Shown here piece after piece: positions 21,797-30,912 of a stretch of 37,077 nucleotides of DNA (position 1 is the stretch's first letter; each line of letters starts with the position of its first letter). The notes beneath the pieces were generated by a model. It ran no database searches. It worked only from the letters and a program-made list of their open reading frames with translations, and was not told where the DNA came from. This DNA is from Actinomycetes bacterium (lineage in GTDB: Bacteria > Actinomycetota > Actinomycetes > S36-B12 > GCA-2699445), in the NCBI GenBank assembly GCA_022600255.1, contig JAHZKU010000299.1, forward strand, positions 1-37,077, written 5' to 3'. A program made the position numbers and the translations under genes.

Positions 21797-22724
21797 AACG
21801 AATCCTCGGGTCCAACACGCCGTAGAGCAGGTCCACCAGCAGGTTGACCAGCAAATAGATGATCACCAAGGCCGTCACAAGACCCACAACAACAACGGCC
21901 TCGCCGAGCCGGATTGAGGAGTACAGTTGCTGGCCGATCCCGGGCACATTGAAGATTCCCTCAATCACAACGGCGCCACCCATTAAGGCGGCCAAATCCG
22001 CGCCGAGGAAGGTGACAACCGGTATTAGCGAGTTGCGCAACCCGTATTTGCGCAGGATGGTCCACGGTGGCAGCCCCTTCGCGCGCGCGGTGCGGATGAA
22101 GTCGCTGTTCAACGTTTCGAGCAAGCTCTGTCGCGTCAGTCGGAGCACGTAGGCCAGCGATAACGCCGCCAGCACGATAGCTGGCAAGATGTAGGCCATC
22201 GGCCATCCAGCCGAGATCCCAGCGACCGGGAACCAACCCAGTTTGACCCCGAACAGCCATTGAGCGACATACCCCAAGACGAACACGGGGATGGAGATCA
22301 GAATCAGGCTGCCCGCAAGCGAGAGGTTGTCGATAAACCGGCCCTTTCGCAGTGCAGCCCAAACCCCGATGCCAACGCCAAGCAGTGCCTCGAACACGAA
22401 CGCAGTCAGGGCCAGTTTGAGCGTGACGGGGAATCTTTCCACAAATATCTCCGCAACCGACTGCCCGCGAAAGGTCTGACCCAGGTCTCCTGTGAAAATC
22501 CCCCCTAGATACTTCAAGTACTGCACGAAGAACGGGTCATCTAGATTGAACTGCTCCTGCAAGTAAGCCAAATAGGCGGGGTTGGCTTGTTTGCCGACGG
22601 AGAGGTTGGCTAGCGGATCTCCCGGCAGGGCAAACATCAGAAAGTAAACTAGAAAAGTTGTGCCGAAGAACACCGGCACGAACTGCAATCCGCGTCGGGC
22701 GGCGTACCTACCCACGATTGCCAC
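21789..22724 (-). CDS. Oligo/dipeptide ABC transporter permease (DppB/OppB type)
   Basis: 311 aa with six membrane helices, first helix FVPVFFGTTFLVYFLMFALPGDP (conserved xPGDP), a periplasmic loop (YLQEQFNLDDPFFVQYLKYL ... GDLGQTFRGQSV) and the EAA loop DFIRTARAKGLPPWTIL. Homologue of DppB/OppB. The start is taken as GTG 22724; no clear ribosome site lies in front and GTG 22715 is an alternative. An 80-bp gap with a hairpin separates it from the lipoprotein gene, and it overlaps the second permease gene by 8 nt. Confidence 0.92.
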   Translation of the reverse strand: MAIVGRYAARRGLQFVPVFFGTTFLVYFLMFALPGDPLANLSVGKQANPAYLAYLQEQFNLDDPFFVQYLKYLGGIFTGDLGQTFRGQSVAEIFVERFPVTLKLALTAFVFEALLGVGIGVWAALRKGRFIDNLSLAGSLILISIPVFVLGYVAQWLFGVKLGWFPVAGISAGWPMAYILPAIVLAALSLAYVLRLTRQSLLETLNSDFIRTARAKGLPPWTILRKYGLRNSLIPVVTFLGADLAALMGGAVVIEGIFNVPGIGQQLYSSIRLGEAVVVVGLVTALVIIYLLVNLLVDLLYGVLDPRIRYE

Positions 22725-22739
22725 ACAGAGCGTGCGCCC

Positions 22740-22768
22740 GGCTGGAGTGACGCCGGTTCATTCCAGCC
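22740..22768 (-). terminator. Imperfect hairpin between lipoprotein and first permease gene
   Basis: On the minus strand, GGCTGGA pairs with TCCAGCC (22762-22768 and 22740-22746), followed inward by one mismatch and a further TGA/TCA pair around a 7-nt loop. No T-run follows. Such hairpins often protect the mRNA of the abundant binding protein or reduce readthrough to the permeases. Confidence 0.45.
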
Positions 22769-22804
22769 CAAGCAGCCGGCCTGCGCAGTCTGGGCGCCAC
22801 TGGG

Positions 22805-24469
22805 CTAGCTCTGCTCGGTAACCGAAATCTTGGGAATATTGATCATTCCGAGGGGATTCACCACCACATTGTCGATGCGGTTGGACCAGCCCGCCACCGT
22901 GTTGCGCATCTGATAGGGGTATGCGTAGAAGTCTTCCAGAATCAGCTGCTCCGCCTCCACCCACTTCTGCTGCTGCGTCGTGGGATCACTAGCCACGTTG
23001 CCTTCAGCGATCAGACGATCGACCTCGGCGTTGCTGTACTGAATGTCATTTGCGAAGTTGGAGCTCTCAAAGATCGTAATCATGGCTTGGATGGTGGGGT
23101 GGTCGGCCACCCAACCAAGCGCGTAGATGAAGTTGTCGGGGGCATCACCGGAGGAAAGGAAGTCCAGATACTCGCCGAACCCACTGAACGTCTTCAAGGA
23201 ACACTTGATGCCCAGATTGGTCTGCAGTTGATTACAGGCCGCCGTCTGGGTGTCCTTGGAGTCACTGGCAATCACGCCAATCTCGACCGAGCCGCCGGGC
23301 AAGCCGCCAGCGCCGTCAAGCAACGACTTGGCCGCCGTGGCATCAAAGACACACTTGTCACCACACAGATCGGTGCCGCCACCGGGAATCGTGTCCGGGG
23401 CGAAACTCGTGGCCGTGGACCTAGTGTCGAACCAGATCTTCTCGTTGATCTCAGACCAGTTAATGGCCTTTGAGATGGCGATCCGAACGTCCTTTTCCTT
23501 AAAGGTCTTGGAGTCTGATGCGAATCCGTAGAAGCTGTACGAGAGTGCCCCCGGATCATTCACATATCGATCCCCCAGCACGGATGAGGCACTGGAAAGC
23601 GCATTGTTGGGCAGATCCGGGATGAGATCCAGATTGTCGCCCTGCAGATCGGCCCACATCGTTTGTTTGTTCTCGTAGACCCGGAAGTCCACGCCGTCAG
23701 CCAACCCGGCCGTCCCGGCGTAGTCGGGATTCTTGACGACCTTGATCTCTTGGCCAGTCCGAGGCTCAGCCATCATGTAGGGGCCATTGCCAATCAACTG
23801 CTTGTCGAATGCCTTCGGGTCCTTCAACCCCACCGTCGGCATCGGCATGATCTGCGGTCCGGCCAAGAAGTTCTGGAAAATTTCCGGACTGAGCGCCTTT
23901 TCTAATGTGACCTCGATGGTCAGGTCGTCGTCTTTTGCCACGGCCAAACCTGACATGGTTTCCCCTGTCGTCTTGGGTCCCGAGACGTCCTCGTACCCCA
24001 CGACGTTCAAATAAGACGGACTGAACACAAATCCCAACTGTTGGCCGTTGCCACCATTGGCGGTGTAGTTCCAAGTATCCACGAACGTACTCGCAGTCAC
24101 CTTCTCATCGTTCGTAAAGGTGAAGCCAGGATTCAGGGTGATCTCCCAGTTCTTCCCATCATCGGTTGTTTCGACCGAGTTGGTCAGTTCACTGGGCGTA
24201 ACCTCGTATGCGCCTGATTCCCCGGCCTCAAAGGTGAACAGACCGGTGTATGTCGCAGACAGGACCTGCTGGCAGTACAACTCATAACAATCCGTTGGCA
24301 CAATGGTCTGGGGGTCTTCGATCGCGATGGAGTACGTTCCACCGGAGACGGCACTCGGGCTTGATGATGCGTCGGTGTCCGTACCACTGCTGCTGCAACT
24401 CCCCAGGAGCAGGGCGCTGGCCAAGGCGACCCCACCGATGGTGAACTTCTTGCGGGCCTTTGTAAACAC
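22805..24469 (-). CDS. Peptide-binding lipoprotein, solute-binding protein family 5
   Basis: 554 aa. The N-terminus FTKARKKFTIGGVALASALL followed by LGSCSSS is a lipoprotein signal with a lipobox Cys at residue 25, then a Ser/Thr/Asp-rich tether. The mature part is a cluster C (DppA/OppA) binding protein: GGTYSIAIEDPQTIVP, QVLSATYTGLFTF, GNGPYMM, KNPDYAGTAG, DVRIAISKAIN. Extra cysteines (CYELYC, CGDKCVF, CNQL...KCS) probably form disulphides. GTG 24469 with GGAGAG about 4 nt upstream was chosen, because the lipoprotein signal then begins at residue 1; the open frame runs further to 24622. A TAGTCT at 24519-24514 (minus) is a possible -10. First gene of the operon. Confidence 0.93.
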   Translation of the reverse strand: MFTKARKKFTIGGVALASALLLGSCSSSGTDTDASSSPSAVSGGTYSIAIEDPQTIVPTDCYELYCQQVLSATYTGLFTFEAGESGAYEVTPSELTNSVETTDDGKNWEITLNPGFTFTNDEKVTASTFVDTWNYTANGGNGQQLGFVFSPSYLNVVGYEDVSGPKTTGETMSGLAVAKDDDLTIEVTLEKALSPEIFQNFLAGPQIMPMPTVGLKDPKAFDKQLIGNGPYMMAEPRTGQEIKVVKNPDYAGTAGLADGVDFRVYENKQTMWADLQGDNLDLIPDLPNNALSSASSVLGDRYVNDPGALSYSFYGFASDSKTFKEKDVRIAISKAINWSEINEKIWFDTRSTATSFAPDTIPGGGTDLCGDKCVFDATAAKSLLDGAGGLPGGSVEIGVIASDSKDTQTAACNQLQTNLGIKCSLKTFSGFGEYLDFLSSGDAPDNFIYALGWVADHPTIQAMITIFESSNFANDIQYSNAEVDRLIAEGNVASDPTTQQQKWVEAEQLILEDFYAYPYQMRNTVAGWSNRIDNVVVNPLGMINIPKISVTEQS

Positions 24470-24645
24470 AGTCTCTCCACAGTTCGTGAACGGGGACATG
24501 CCGATACGTCGTGAGACTAGCCGGTTGTGAGCATTCTTGCCTGCCGAAACGTTCGTAGAGCAGCAACGGCGCTGACAGCGACCCGTTGGGAGACGGGCAA
24601 TGACGGTAACCTTCTTGGGCAAGTCTGCTGACCTAGGAGGACGCC

Positions 24646-25119
24646 ATGAGCCGACGAGAACTGATACGGATGACGGGCGACGAAGTCACGCAGTTCTTGG
24701 CCGCGTCACGCACGATGACTTGTGCCACCAACGGCAAGAACGGATGGCCCCACACGATGCCATTGTGGTTCGTCGTGCGCCAAGGCGTTCTGTGGGCCTG
24801 GACCTTCGCGAAGTCTCAAAAAGTGCGCAACTTGGAGCGCGATCCCAAGGCGACCGTGCAAGTGGAGGCCGGGGAAGAGTACGCCGAGTTGCGCGGCGTG
24901 ATGTTGCAGTGCGAGGTCCGAATCCATCGCGAGAGGACCCAAGTGGCCGGTGTTGGACTCGACATCGCCGCTAGATATGGCGGTGTTTCCCGCGACGAGA
25001 TGCCTGCTGAAGCACACGCGTTGATCGAGAAACAAGCTGCCAAGCGGGTGGCTTTGGAGTTTGTTGAGGTGCACCGAGCGACTTGGGACCATCGCAAACT
25101 CGGCGCGGGTACCTACTAA
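24646..25119 (+). CDS. Pyridoxamine 5'-phosphate oxidase-like / F420-type split-barrel protein
   Basis: 157 aa. Residues of about 5-100 resemble the PPOX/FDOR split-barrel superfamily of actinobacteria: RMTGDEVTQFLAA, TCATNGKNGWPHTMPLWFV, TFAKSQKVRNLERDPKATVQVE, EYAELRGVMLQC. Members bind F420 or FMN, or sometimes heme or biliverdin, as oxidoreductases. The SQKVRNLERDP stretch is the usual phosphate-binding part. The cofactor is not proven here. ATG 24646 has a strong AGGAGG 5 nt upstream. The gene is divergent from the peptide transporter and converges on bioB. Confidence 0.85.
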   Translation: MSRRELIRMTGDEVTQFLAASRTMTCATNGKNGWPHTMPLWFVVRQGVLWAWTFAKSQKVRNLERDPKATVQVEAGEEYAELRGVMLQCEVRIHRERTQVAGVGLDIAARYGGVSRDEMPAEAHALIEKQAAKRVALEFVEVHRATWDHRKLGAGTY

Positions 25120-25228
25120 AAGCACCTTGCCGCAGCCCGCCCGGGTCGGCTGATCGGTGGGCAGAACTGCGTGCGGCCTAGATTTCCCAACGCCGAGCCG
25201 GAATCCAGCTAGCGAACGCTAGGGGGCC

Positions 25229-26245
25229 TCAGAGAACGTCCGAGAAGGTCTTAACGGGCATCTTCAACTCTTCCAGCAGTTCGATGTCAGCCGACGGTTC
25301 CCGGCCCAGAGTGGTGAGGTAGTTGCCGACAATCACGGCGTTGATACCGCCCATCAAGCCTTCCTTCGTGCCGATGTCCCCCAGGGTGACTTCACGACCG
25401 CCCGCGTAGCGCAGGATGGTCTTTGGCAGGGCGAGTCGGAAAGCGCCGATCGCTCGCAAGGCGTCCCCTGAGCTCAAAGTTGGTACGTCTGCGAACGGCG
25501 TGCCTGGCCGCGGATCCAGGAAATTCATGGGAACTTCGTGGGGGCTCAGTTCAGCCAACTGTGCCGCGAACTCGGCCCGTTGCTCAACGGTTTCGCCCAT
25601 CCCCAAGATGCCACCGCAGCAGACCTCCATGCCCACCTTGGCCACGAGTTGCAGCGTCTCAACCCGCTCCTCCCAAGTGTGCGTCGTGACGACCTGGGGA
25701 AAGTAGGAGCGAGCAGTCTCCAAGTTGTGGTTGTAGCGGTGCACGCCCATGTCGACCAACTCGTCCGCCTGTGCTGGTGTGAGGATCCCCAGGCTGCAGG
25801 CAATATCGATCTCGACCTCAGCGTTGATGGCCTCGATCCCTTCGCGTACCTGTTTCATCAGACGCTTGTCTGGCCCACGAACGGCCGCAACAATGCAGAA
25901 CTCCGTGGCACCGGTCTTAGCGGTCTCTTTCGCCGCTTTGACCAGTTCGGGAATGTCCAACCGCGCCACCGTGACCGGGGCCGGGAAACGCGCGGACTGG
26001 GAACAGAAATGGCAGTCTTCTGGACATCCGCCGGTCTTGAACGAAATGATGCCTTCGACCTCGACTTCTGGGCCACACCATTTCATCCGAACGTCATGCG
26101 CCAGTTGCAGCAAATCACCGATCCGGTCGTCCGGCAGTTGCAATACCTTAAGGATCTCCGACTCAGGCAGCGGTTCGCCGCGCTCGAGCACACTCACCCG
26201 GGCGCGCGCCAGCACATCGTCAGTCAGATCAACGGTTTCACTCAT
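25229..26245 (-). CDS. bioB: Biotin synthase
   Basis: 338 aa radical-SAM enzyme that inserts sulphur into dethiobiotin. The radical-SAM cysteines lie in CPEDCHFCSQSARF (CxxxCxxC). Other signatures are TEFCIVAAVRGP, YNHNLETARSYFPQVV, CCGGILGMGE, NFLDPRPGTPF and RYAGGRE, which carry the [2Fe-2S] ligands and substrate contacts. ATG 26245 has AGGAG 5 nt before it and overlaps the bioD stop (ATGA), so it is translationally coupled. Last gene of bioA-bioF-bioD-bioB. A perfect short hairpin (CTAGC-GAAC-GCTAG, 25209-25222) lies just after the stop but has no T-run. It converges with the 24646 gene. Confidence 0.97.
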   Translation of the reverse strand: MSETVDLTDDVLARARVSVLERGEPLPESEILKVLQLPDDRIGDLLQLAHDVRMKWCGPEVEVEGIISFKTGGCPEDCHFCSQSARFPAPVTVARLDIPELVKAAKETAKTGATEFCIVAAVRGPDKRLMKQVREGIEAINAEVEIDIACSLGILTPAQADELVDMGVHRYNHNLETARSYFPQVVTTHTWEERVETLQLVAKVGMEVCCGGILGMGETVEQRAEFAAQLAELSPHEVPMNFLDPRPGTPFADVPTLSSGDALRAIGAFRLALPKTILRYAGGREVTLGDIGTKEGLMGGINAVIVGNYLTTLGREPSADIELLEELKMPVKTFSDVL

Positions 26246-26973
26246 GAGTTCTCCTGTCGCTTTGCATATGATCCCATTGACTCCCCTGACCTCACACGAC
26301 CCCCCACAGATTCGGACAACGCGGCTCGCGCGGCTGCGAGGAACGCGCCACGATCAGCCGACCCCAGCCCCTCGGGAAGCACGCCTAGCAAGGGCCGCCG
26401 GGCCAGATTGGGTAAGTCCTGCAGGTTTTCCTGCGCAGCGATGTCGGGTGCGCTGGGCCAGGAACCGACGATTAGGCCGGCGATGGGAATTCCACGGTTG
26501 CGGGCAACCTCCAGCGTTAGCGCCGTGTGGTTCAACGTCCCGAGGCCAGCGGCGACAACCACGATGGTCTCCCCGCCCAACAGCGCCGCGAGATCGGAGA
26601 ACGTTTCTCCTGCAGCGTTGATTCGCACCAGCAGTCCGCCAGCACCTTCCACCAACACCAGATCGAAGTCGCCCGAAAGCCGCTGGATCGCCGTGACCAA
26701 CTCGGTAGCCGTGACTTCGGCCAGACCACTCCGGCGGGCGGCCGCCTCTGGACTCAGCGGATCCGGGTAGCGGACGAATTCGAAGATGTCGGTGACTCCG
26801 GCTAGGCGTGTTACATCGGCCAAGTCGCCCGGTTCGCCCACCCTAAGGCCAGTTTGAATCGGCTTCACCACGGCCACCCGTTGCCCAGCGTCGGCCGCCA
26901 CCGCGGCCAGGGCGGCCACCGCGATCGTCTTGCCCACGTCGGTGCCCGTCCCAGTCACCAGAGTGACGTTCAC
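26242..26973 (-). CDS. bioD: Dethiobiotin synthetase
   Basis: ATP-dependent ureido-ring closure from DAPA and CO2, 243 aa. The Walker A-type loop TGTGTDVGKTIAV is at the N-terminus, KPIQTG is the conserved substrate-binding stretch, and LVEGAGGLL is the second family signature. The GTG at 26973 overlaps the bioF stop (GTGA); the frame stays open further upstream inside bioF, but the N-terminus there does not fit. It overlaps bioB by 4 nt. Confidence is high. Confidence 0.96.
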   Translation of the reverse strand: MNVTLVTGTGTDVGKTIAVAALAAVAADAGQRVAVVKPIQTGLRVGEPGDLADVTRLAGVTDIFEFVRYPDPLSPEAAARRSGLAEVTATELVTAIQRLSGDFDLVLVEGAGGLLVRINAAGETFSDLAALLGGETIVVVAAGLGTLNHTALTLEVARNRGIPIAGLIVGSWPSAPDIAAQENLQDLPNLARRPLLGVLPEGLGSADRGAFLAAARAALSESVGGRVRSGESMGSYAKRQENS

Positions 26974-28193
26974 GACTGTCGCACTTCTGCGACGGGGTCG
27001 CTCAAATCCACGCTGGACTCCACACCGAGCGGGTTGTCCCGGTACGTTGCGGGCGCTGGGGGGCCGGCGCGCAGCAACTCCTGCACTTGTGCCAACTCGT
27101 TGGCCGTGAGACCAGCCTTGGCGGTGATTCGGAGCCGGGAGATGCCATCGGGCACCGACGGTGGCCGGAACACACCTACGTCGACGCCGGCCGTTCGCCA
27201 ACGCGCTTGTTCCCGGACCGCCACCTCGGGGTCTCCGATCTGCAAAGACAGCACCGCACCGCTCGGGGCGACGCTGGTCCAGCCTGCCGCCACCGCGGCC
27301 CTAAACAACTGGGTCGTATGGCTCCACAAGCGCTTGGGCAGGTCTGGCTCGCGGTTCAGTAACCGCAGCACCGCGGCGCTAGCCGCGACCGACGCTGGCG
27401 GCAACGCGGTGTCAAAAATGAAGGTACGCGCGGTGTCCACCAGATGATCGATCACGACCTGCTCACCCAACACTGCACCACCGGACGCTGCCAGCGATTT
27501 TGACAGCGTAGCGGTGATCAGTACCCCGGGGGCCCCAGCCAGCCCTGCAGCCGCGACCGAACCCGCTCCGCTGTCACCGACCACCCCCAGACTGTGGGCT
27601 TCGTCAACCAGCATCGCCGCACCGTGCTGTTCACAAACCCGGTGCAGCGCGGCCAAGTCGGCGGCATCACCGTCCACGCTGAAGATGGACTCAGTGACCA
27701 CCAGCGCCCGCGGCTGTGTCCGGGTCGCCAGAACCTCCGCCACTGCTGACACCGAACGGTGCGGCACCACTGCAACCTCGGCACGCGACAAGCGAGCCCC
27801 ATCAATGATCGAGGCGTGGTTGTAGGCGTCTGAGACGATCAGCGTGTCCGCGTCGCACAGTGCGGTCATGACACCAAGGTTGGCGGCATAGCCAGTGCTG
27901 AACACTAGGGCCGCTGCGGCGCCGGTGTGCCGGGCCAAGTCATGCTCTAAGTCAGCGTGCGCCTGGGTCGACCCCGCGACCAAGCGAGAGGCCTTCGACC
28001 CGGTTCCCCAGCGTGCCACTGCATCGGCTGTGGCTGCCATGATGCGCGGGTCTTGGCTCAGGGAGAGGTAATCGTTGCTAGCCAGGTCAATCAGCTGCTG
28101 ATCGTGCTTCCTAGCGCGCAGCGTCCGACGCAGCCCAGCCCGGTCACGGTAGCGGGCGTGATCTTCTAGATGTTGCCAGCGGGGATCGGTCAT
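26970..28193 (-). CDS. bioF: 8-amino-7-oxononanoate synthase
   Basis: PLP-dependent condensation of pimeloyl-CoA or pimeloyl-ACP with alanine, 407 aa. Signatures are LASNDYLSLSQDPRI, GTGSKASRLVAGST, VDEAHSLGVVGDSGAG and ATLSKSLAASGG with the PLP lysine. ATG 28193 overlaps the bioA stop (ATGA), which gives MTDPRWQHLEDHARYRD; the open frame reaches to 28328 inside bioA but that extension is only Arg/Gly-rich noise. Overlaps bioD by 4 nt. Second gene of the bio operon. Pimelate-forming genes (bioC, bioH, bioI or bioW) are not in the window. Confidence 0.96.
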   Translation of the reverse strand: MTDPRWQHLEDHARYRDRAGLRRTLRARKHDQQLIDLASNDYLSLSQDPRIMAATADAVARWGTGSKASRLVAGSTQAHADLEHDLARHTGAAAALVFSTGYAANLGVMTALCDADTLIVSDAYNHASIIDGARLSRAEVAVVPHRSVSAVAEVLATRTQPRALVVTESIFSVDGDAADLAALHRVCEQHGAAMLVDEAHSLGVVGDSGAGSVAAAGLAGAPGVLITATLSKSLAASGGAVLGEQVVIDHLVDTARTFIFDTALPPASVAASAAVLRLLNREPDLPKRLWSHTTQLFRAAVAAGWTSVAPSGAVLSLQIGDPEVAVREQARWRTAGVDVGVFRPPSVPDGISRLRITAKAGLTANELAQVQELLRAGPPAPATYRDNPLGVESSVDLSDPVAEVRQS

Positions 28194-29572
28194 CGAACCA
28201 CGGCGTCCACGGCGGCTGTGACAGTCGCGGTCAAGGTGTCGACCTCGGCGGGTTGGATCGCAAGTGGAGGCATGAGGATCACCACATCCCCCAGCGGCCG
28301 CACCCAAACCCCGTGGCGGCGCGCCCACTGGCAGACGTCGAAGCCAGTGCGCTCCGTCACCGGGTGCACCTCAATGCCGGTCATGGTGCCAATGCGGCGA
28401 ATCTCCATGACCCCAGGATGATCGGCGAGCGGCGCTAGGTTGCGAGCCAGCTGATCGGCCACGTCCTGCGCGTTTGCCAGTGTGTTGTCCGTGGCCATCA
28501 AATCCAGATTGGCCAACGCGGCGGCGGCCGCTGGCGGATTGGCCGTATAGGAGTGGCCGTGGAAGAACGTTCGTGCCGACGCCGGGCTGCCCAAGAAGGC
28601 CTCGTAGATTTCCTCGGTGGCCAGCACCGCCGAAAGGGGCAACATCCCGGCGGTGACGCCCTTGCCGAGCGTCAGCAAATCTGGCGAAACACCCGCGTGA
28701 TCCACTGCCCACATCTTTGCGGTCCGGCCAATGCCCGTGGCTACCTCGTCCGCAATCATGTAGGCGCCAGTGTCATCGCAGATTGCGCGGATGCCCTGCA
28801 CGAAGCTCGCGTCATGGGTGAGCATTCCGCCGGCACCCTGCACCATCGGTTCGATGATGATGGCGCAGACCTGATCCACGTGAGCCGCCATCAGATCACG
28901 CAACTCTTGCAGCACCTCGGCCGCCCGCGCCTGCGCAGATTGCTCCGCTGACCGCACCCCCGGACTACCAACTTGGCGCGTTTCCAGCATGATCGAGCGA
29001 TAGGTCTGGTGAAACAGTTCAATGCCACCAACACTGACGGCTCCCAGTGTGTCGCCGTGATAGCCCTCGGCGACGTGAACGATCAAGGGCCGGACCCCAC
29101 CGTTTTGTGCGTGCGCTTGGTAGGCCATTTTGATCGCTGCTTCCACAGCACTACTGCCATCACCGGCGTAGAAGACCCGATTCAGACCGCTTGGCGCGAG
29201 TTCCGCAAGCCGCTGCGCCAACTCAATCCCAGGCTCGTGTGTCAGGCCTAAGAACGTGGTGTGATCCAACCGCTGCAGTTGGGAGGTGACGGCCTCCACA
29301 ATCTTGGGGTGGGCGTGCCCGTGAACGTTGACCCAGAGCGATGAGACACCGTCCAAATATCGGTTACCGTCGGTGTCCCAGAAGTACATGCCTTCGGCGC
29401 GGTCCACAACCAACGGATCGTCCCCGAGCCAACGGCTGTGTTGGGTGAAGGGATGCCACACGTGAGCCGCGTCTTTGGCCACTAACGCTTGGGTACGGGC
29501 CCTCCTATTGGCTGTGTCCGTCACATCTGTCACATCACCACGCGCTGCGTTGGTGGTCCGCATGCCAGTCAT
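28190..29572 (-). CDS. bioA: Adenosylmethionine-8-amino-7-oxononanoate aminotransferase
   Basis: PLP-dependent class III aminotransferase, 460 aa, making 7,8-diaminopelargonate with S-adenosylmethionine as amino donor. Signatures are HVWHPFTQHSRW, DGVSSLWVNVHGHAHP, GDGSSAVEAAIKMAYQ, MIADEVATGIGRTAKM and LTLGKGVTAGMLPLSAV with the PLP lysine. ATG 29572 was chosen because GAGAGAGGG lies about 9 nt before; the longer frame to 29626 starts with residues that do not fit the family. First gene of the bio operon and divergent from the 29739 gene; 166 bp lie between them. I saw no match to the BioQ-type operator I remember (TGAAC...GTTAC). Confidence 0.96.
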   Translation of the reverse strand: MTGMRTTNAARGDVTDVTDTANRRARTQALVAKDAAHVWHPFTQHSRWLGDDPLVVDRAEGMYFWDTDGNRYLDGVSSLWVNVHGHAHPKIVEAVTSQLQRLDHTTFLGLTHEPGIELAQRLAELAPSGLNRVFYAGDGSSAVEAAIKMAYQAHAQNGGVRPLIVHVAEGYHGDTLGAVSVGGIELFHQTYRSIMLETRQVGSPGVRSAEQSAQARAAEVLQELRDLMAAHVDQVCAIIIEPMVQGAGGMLTHDASFVQGIRAICDDTGAYMIADEVATGIGRTAKMWAVDHAGVSPDLLTLGKGVTAGMLPLSAVLATEEIYEAFLGSPASARTFFHGHSYTANPPAAAAALANLDLMATDNTLANAQDVADQLARNLAPLADHPGVMEIRRIGTMTGIEVHPVTERTGFDVCQWARRHGVWVRPLGDVVILMPPLAIQPAEVDTLTATVTAAVDAVVR

Positions 29573-29725
29573 CGCGCCACACCCTCTCTCTGATCGATAG
29601 TGCCATCTTGCCCACCCCACACCCAATTCCCGCAGCCCGGCGTCGCACCGATCCGGCGCGGCTCAGGTTCCCTCCGACACGGCCGTGGCGGAAACTCGGG
29701 CAGCCACACCCGGTGGCTTTGTGCC

Positions 29726-29731
29726 AAGATT
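29726..29731 (+). promoter_or_regulatory. Weak leaderless -10 candidate of the Gfo/Idh/MocA gene
   Basis: AAGATT lies 7 nt before ATG 29739. It has the key A and final T but lacks the first T; no Shine-Dalgarno is seen. Confidence 0.3.
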
Positions 29732-29738
29732 CTGGTCC

Positions 29739-30785
29739 ATGGACCCCAAACCTCCCCTCCGTGTTGGCCTCGTCGGATTTGGTGTGGCAGGAGCCGCTTT
29801 TCACGCCCCCATCATCGCCGCCACGCCCGGGTTGGTGCTTACTGCCGCGGTCGCCACGAATCCGGTGGCCAAAGAGAAACTAGGCGAGCGGTACCCCGAC
29901 ACCCAGATCCTTGCCTCGGTGGACGATCTGGTTGCGCTCGATCCCGACATCGCGGTGGTTGCCACCCCCAACGAAACACACTTCTCCATTGCCCAACAAC
30001 TCCTCCAGGCGGGCATCGCCACGGTCGTGGACAAACCCCTAGCCACGAGCGTCTCAGAGGCGCAGGCGCTGATCGACACGGCGACCGGGTACGACACGCT
30101 GCTCACCTGCTATCTGAATCGGCGTTGGGATGGCGACTTTCGCACCGTTAGGGAACTGATCGATAGCGAAACCCTGGGTGACGTGTTCCGCTTTGAGTCT
30201 CGCTTCGAGCGTTGGCGGCCTACCATCAAGCCGGGCTGGAAAGAGCGTCCCACCGCAGGCAGTGGTGTTCTGTTCGACCTTGGGCCCCATCTGATCGACC
30301 AAGCGATCCAGTTGTTCGGGCCCCCCACCAAGGTCTACAGCGAGATTCGGACGATCCGGGCGAACGCTGAAGTCGACGACTCCGCTTTCTTGGCCCTGTC
30401 CCACGCCGGTGAGGTGACGTCTCATCTGGCGATGAGTGCGATCACCGCCGTTCCCGGGCCTCGCTTCCGGGTTCTAGGCAATGATGCGGGCTACCTGAAG
30501 TACGGGTTCGATCCGCAGGAAGCGGACCTGCGTGCCGGCGGGCGACCCGATGGGGTGGGGGCGTGGGGTGAGGAGCCCAAGAGCAAGTGGGGGGAGTTGT
30601 GCCAGGGCGAAGAGCGCAGCCCGGTAGCGACACTTCCCGGCTGCTACCCGACCTTCTACACCGAACTCGCCAAGGCCGTCAGAACGGGGGGTGAGCCCCC
30701 GGTGGACCCGCAAGACTGTGTGATCGCGCTGAAGGTTATCGAGCAGGCTTTGGGTGAATCCCAGTACCGGTTCCCGACACTGTGA
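29739..30785 (+). CDS. Gfo/Idh/MocA family oxidoreductase, scyllo-inositol dehydrogenase-like (YdgJ/IolW type)
   Basis: 348 aa. The Rossmann domain has VGLVGFGVAGAAFH, and VATPNETHFSIA and VVDKPLATS (the EKP-like motif with the catalytic-pocket Lys). The second domain has CYLNRRWDGDF and GSGVLFDLGPHLIDQAIQLFG, which as I recall mark the YdgJ/YvaA (IolW) branch; those enzymes use NADP(H) with scyllo-inositol or related sugars. Exact substrate unknown. ATG 29739 is preferred; a GTG at 29685 would give an extra 18 residues that do not fit the family. A 9-bp GC-rich hairpin follows the stop. Divergent from bioA. Confidence 0.88.
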   Translation: MDPKPPLRVGLVGFGVAGAAFHAPIIAATPGLVLTAAVATNPVAKEKLGERYPDTQILASVDDLVALDPDIAVVATPNETHFSIAQQLLQAGIATVVDKPLATSVSEAQALIDTATGYDTLLTCYLNRRWDGDFRTVRELIDSETLGDVFRFESRFERWRPTIKPGWKERPTAGSGVLFDLGPHLIDQAIQLFGPPTKVYSEIRTIRANAEVDDSAFLALSHAGEVTSHLAMSAITAVPGPRFRVLGNDAGYLKYGFDPQEADLRAGGRPDGVGAWGEEPKSKWGELCQGEERSPVATLPGCYPTFYTELAKAVRTGGEPPVDPQDCVIALKVIEQALGESQYRFPTL

Positions 30786-30802
30786 ATCTCTTCTAGCGAC
30801 TT

Positions 30803-30826
30803 GACCCTGTCCTGGGCGACGGGGTC
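30803..30826. terminator. Hairpin between convergent 29739 and DUF2510 genes
   Basis: GACCCTGTC (30803-30811) pairs with GACGGGGTC (30818-30826), 9 bp with one G-U wobble, loop CTGGGC. It is GC-rich but has no T-run on either strand, so it is at best a weak terminator. Confidence 0.4.
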
Positions 30827-30912
30827 GCGAACAGTGGGAATCTAAGCCTTGCTGTTGGTCGCCTTCTGGCGTTGCACCCCAAGTGACCCGGACTCATTGA
30901 GCAGTGGAGACG

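Noticed and set aside
25209..25222. CTAGC-GAAC-GCTAG hairpin after bioB as a terminator
   Set aside because: Stem of 5 bp without a T-run on either strand.
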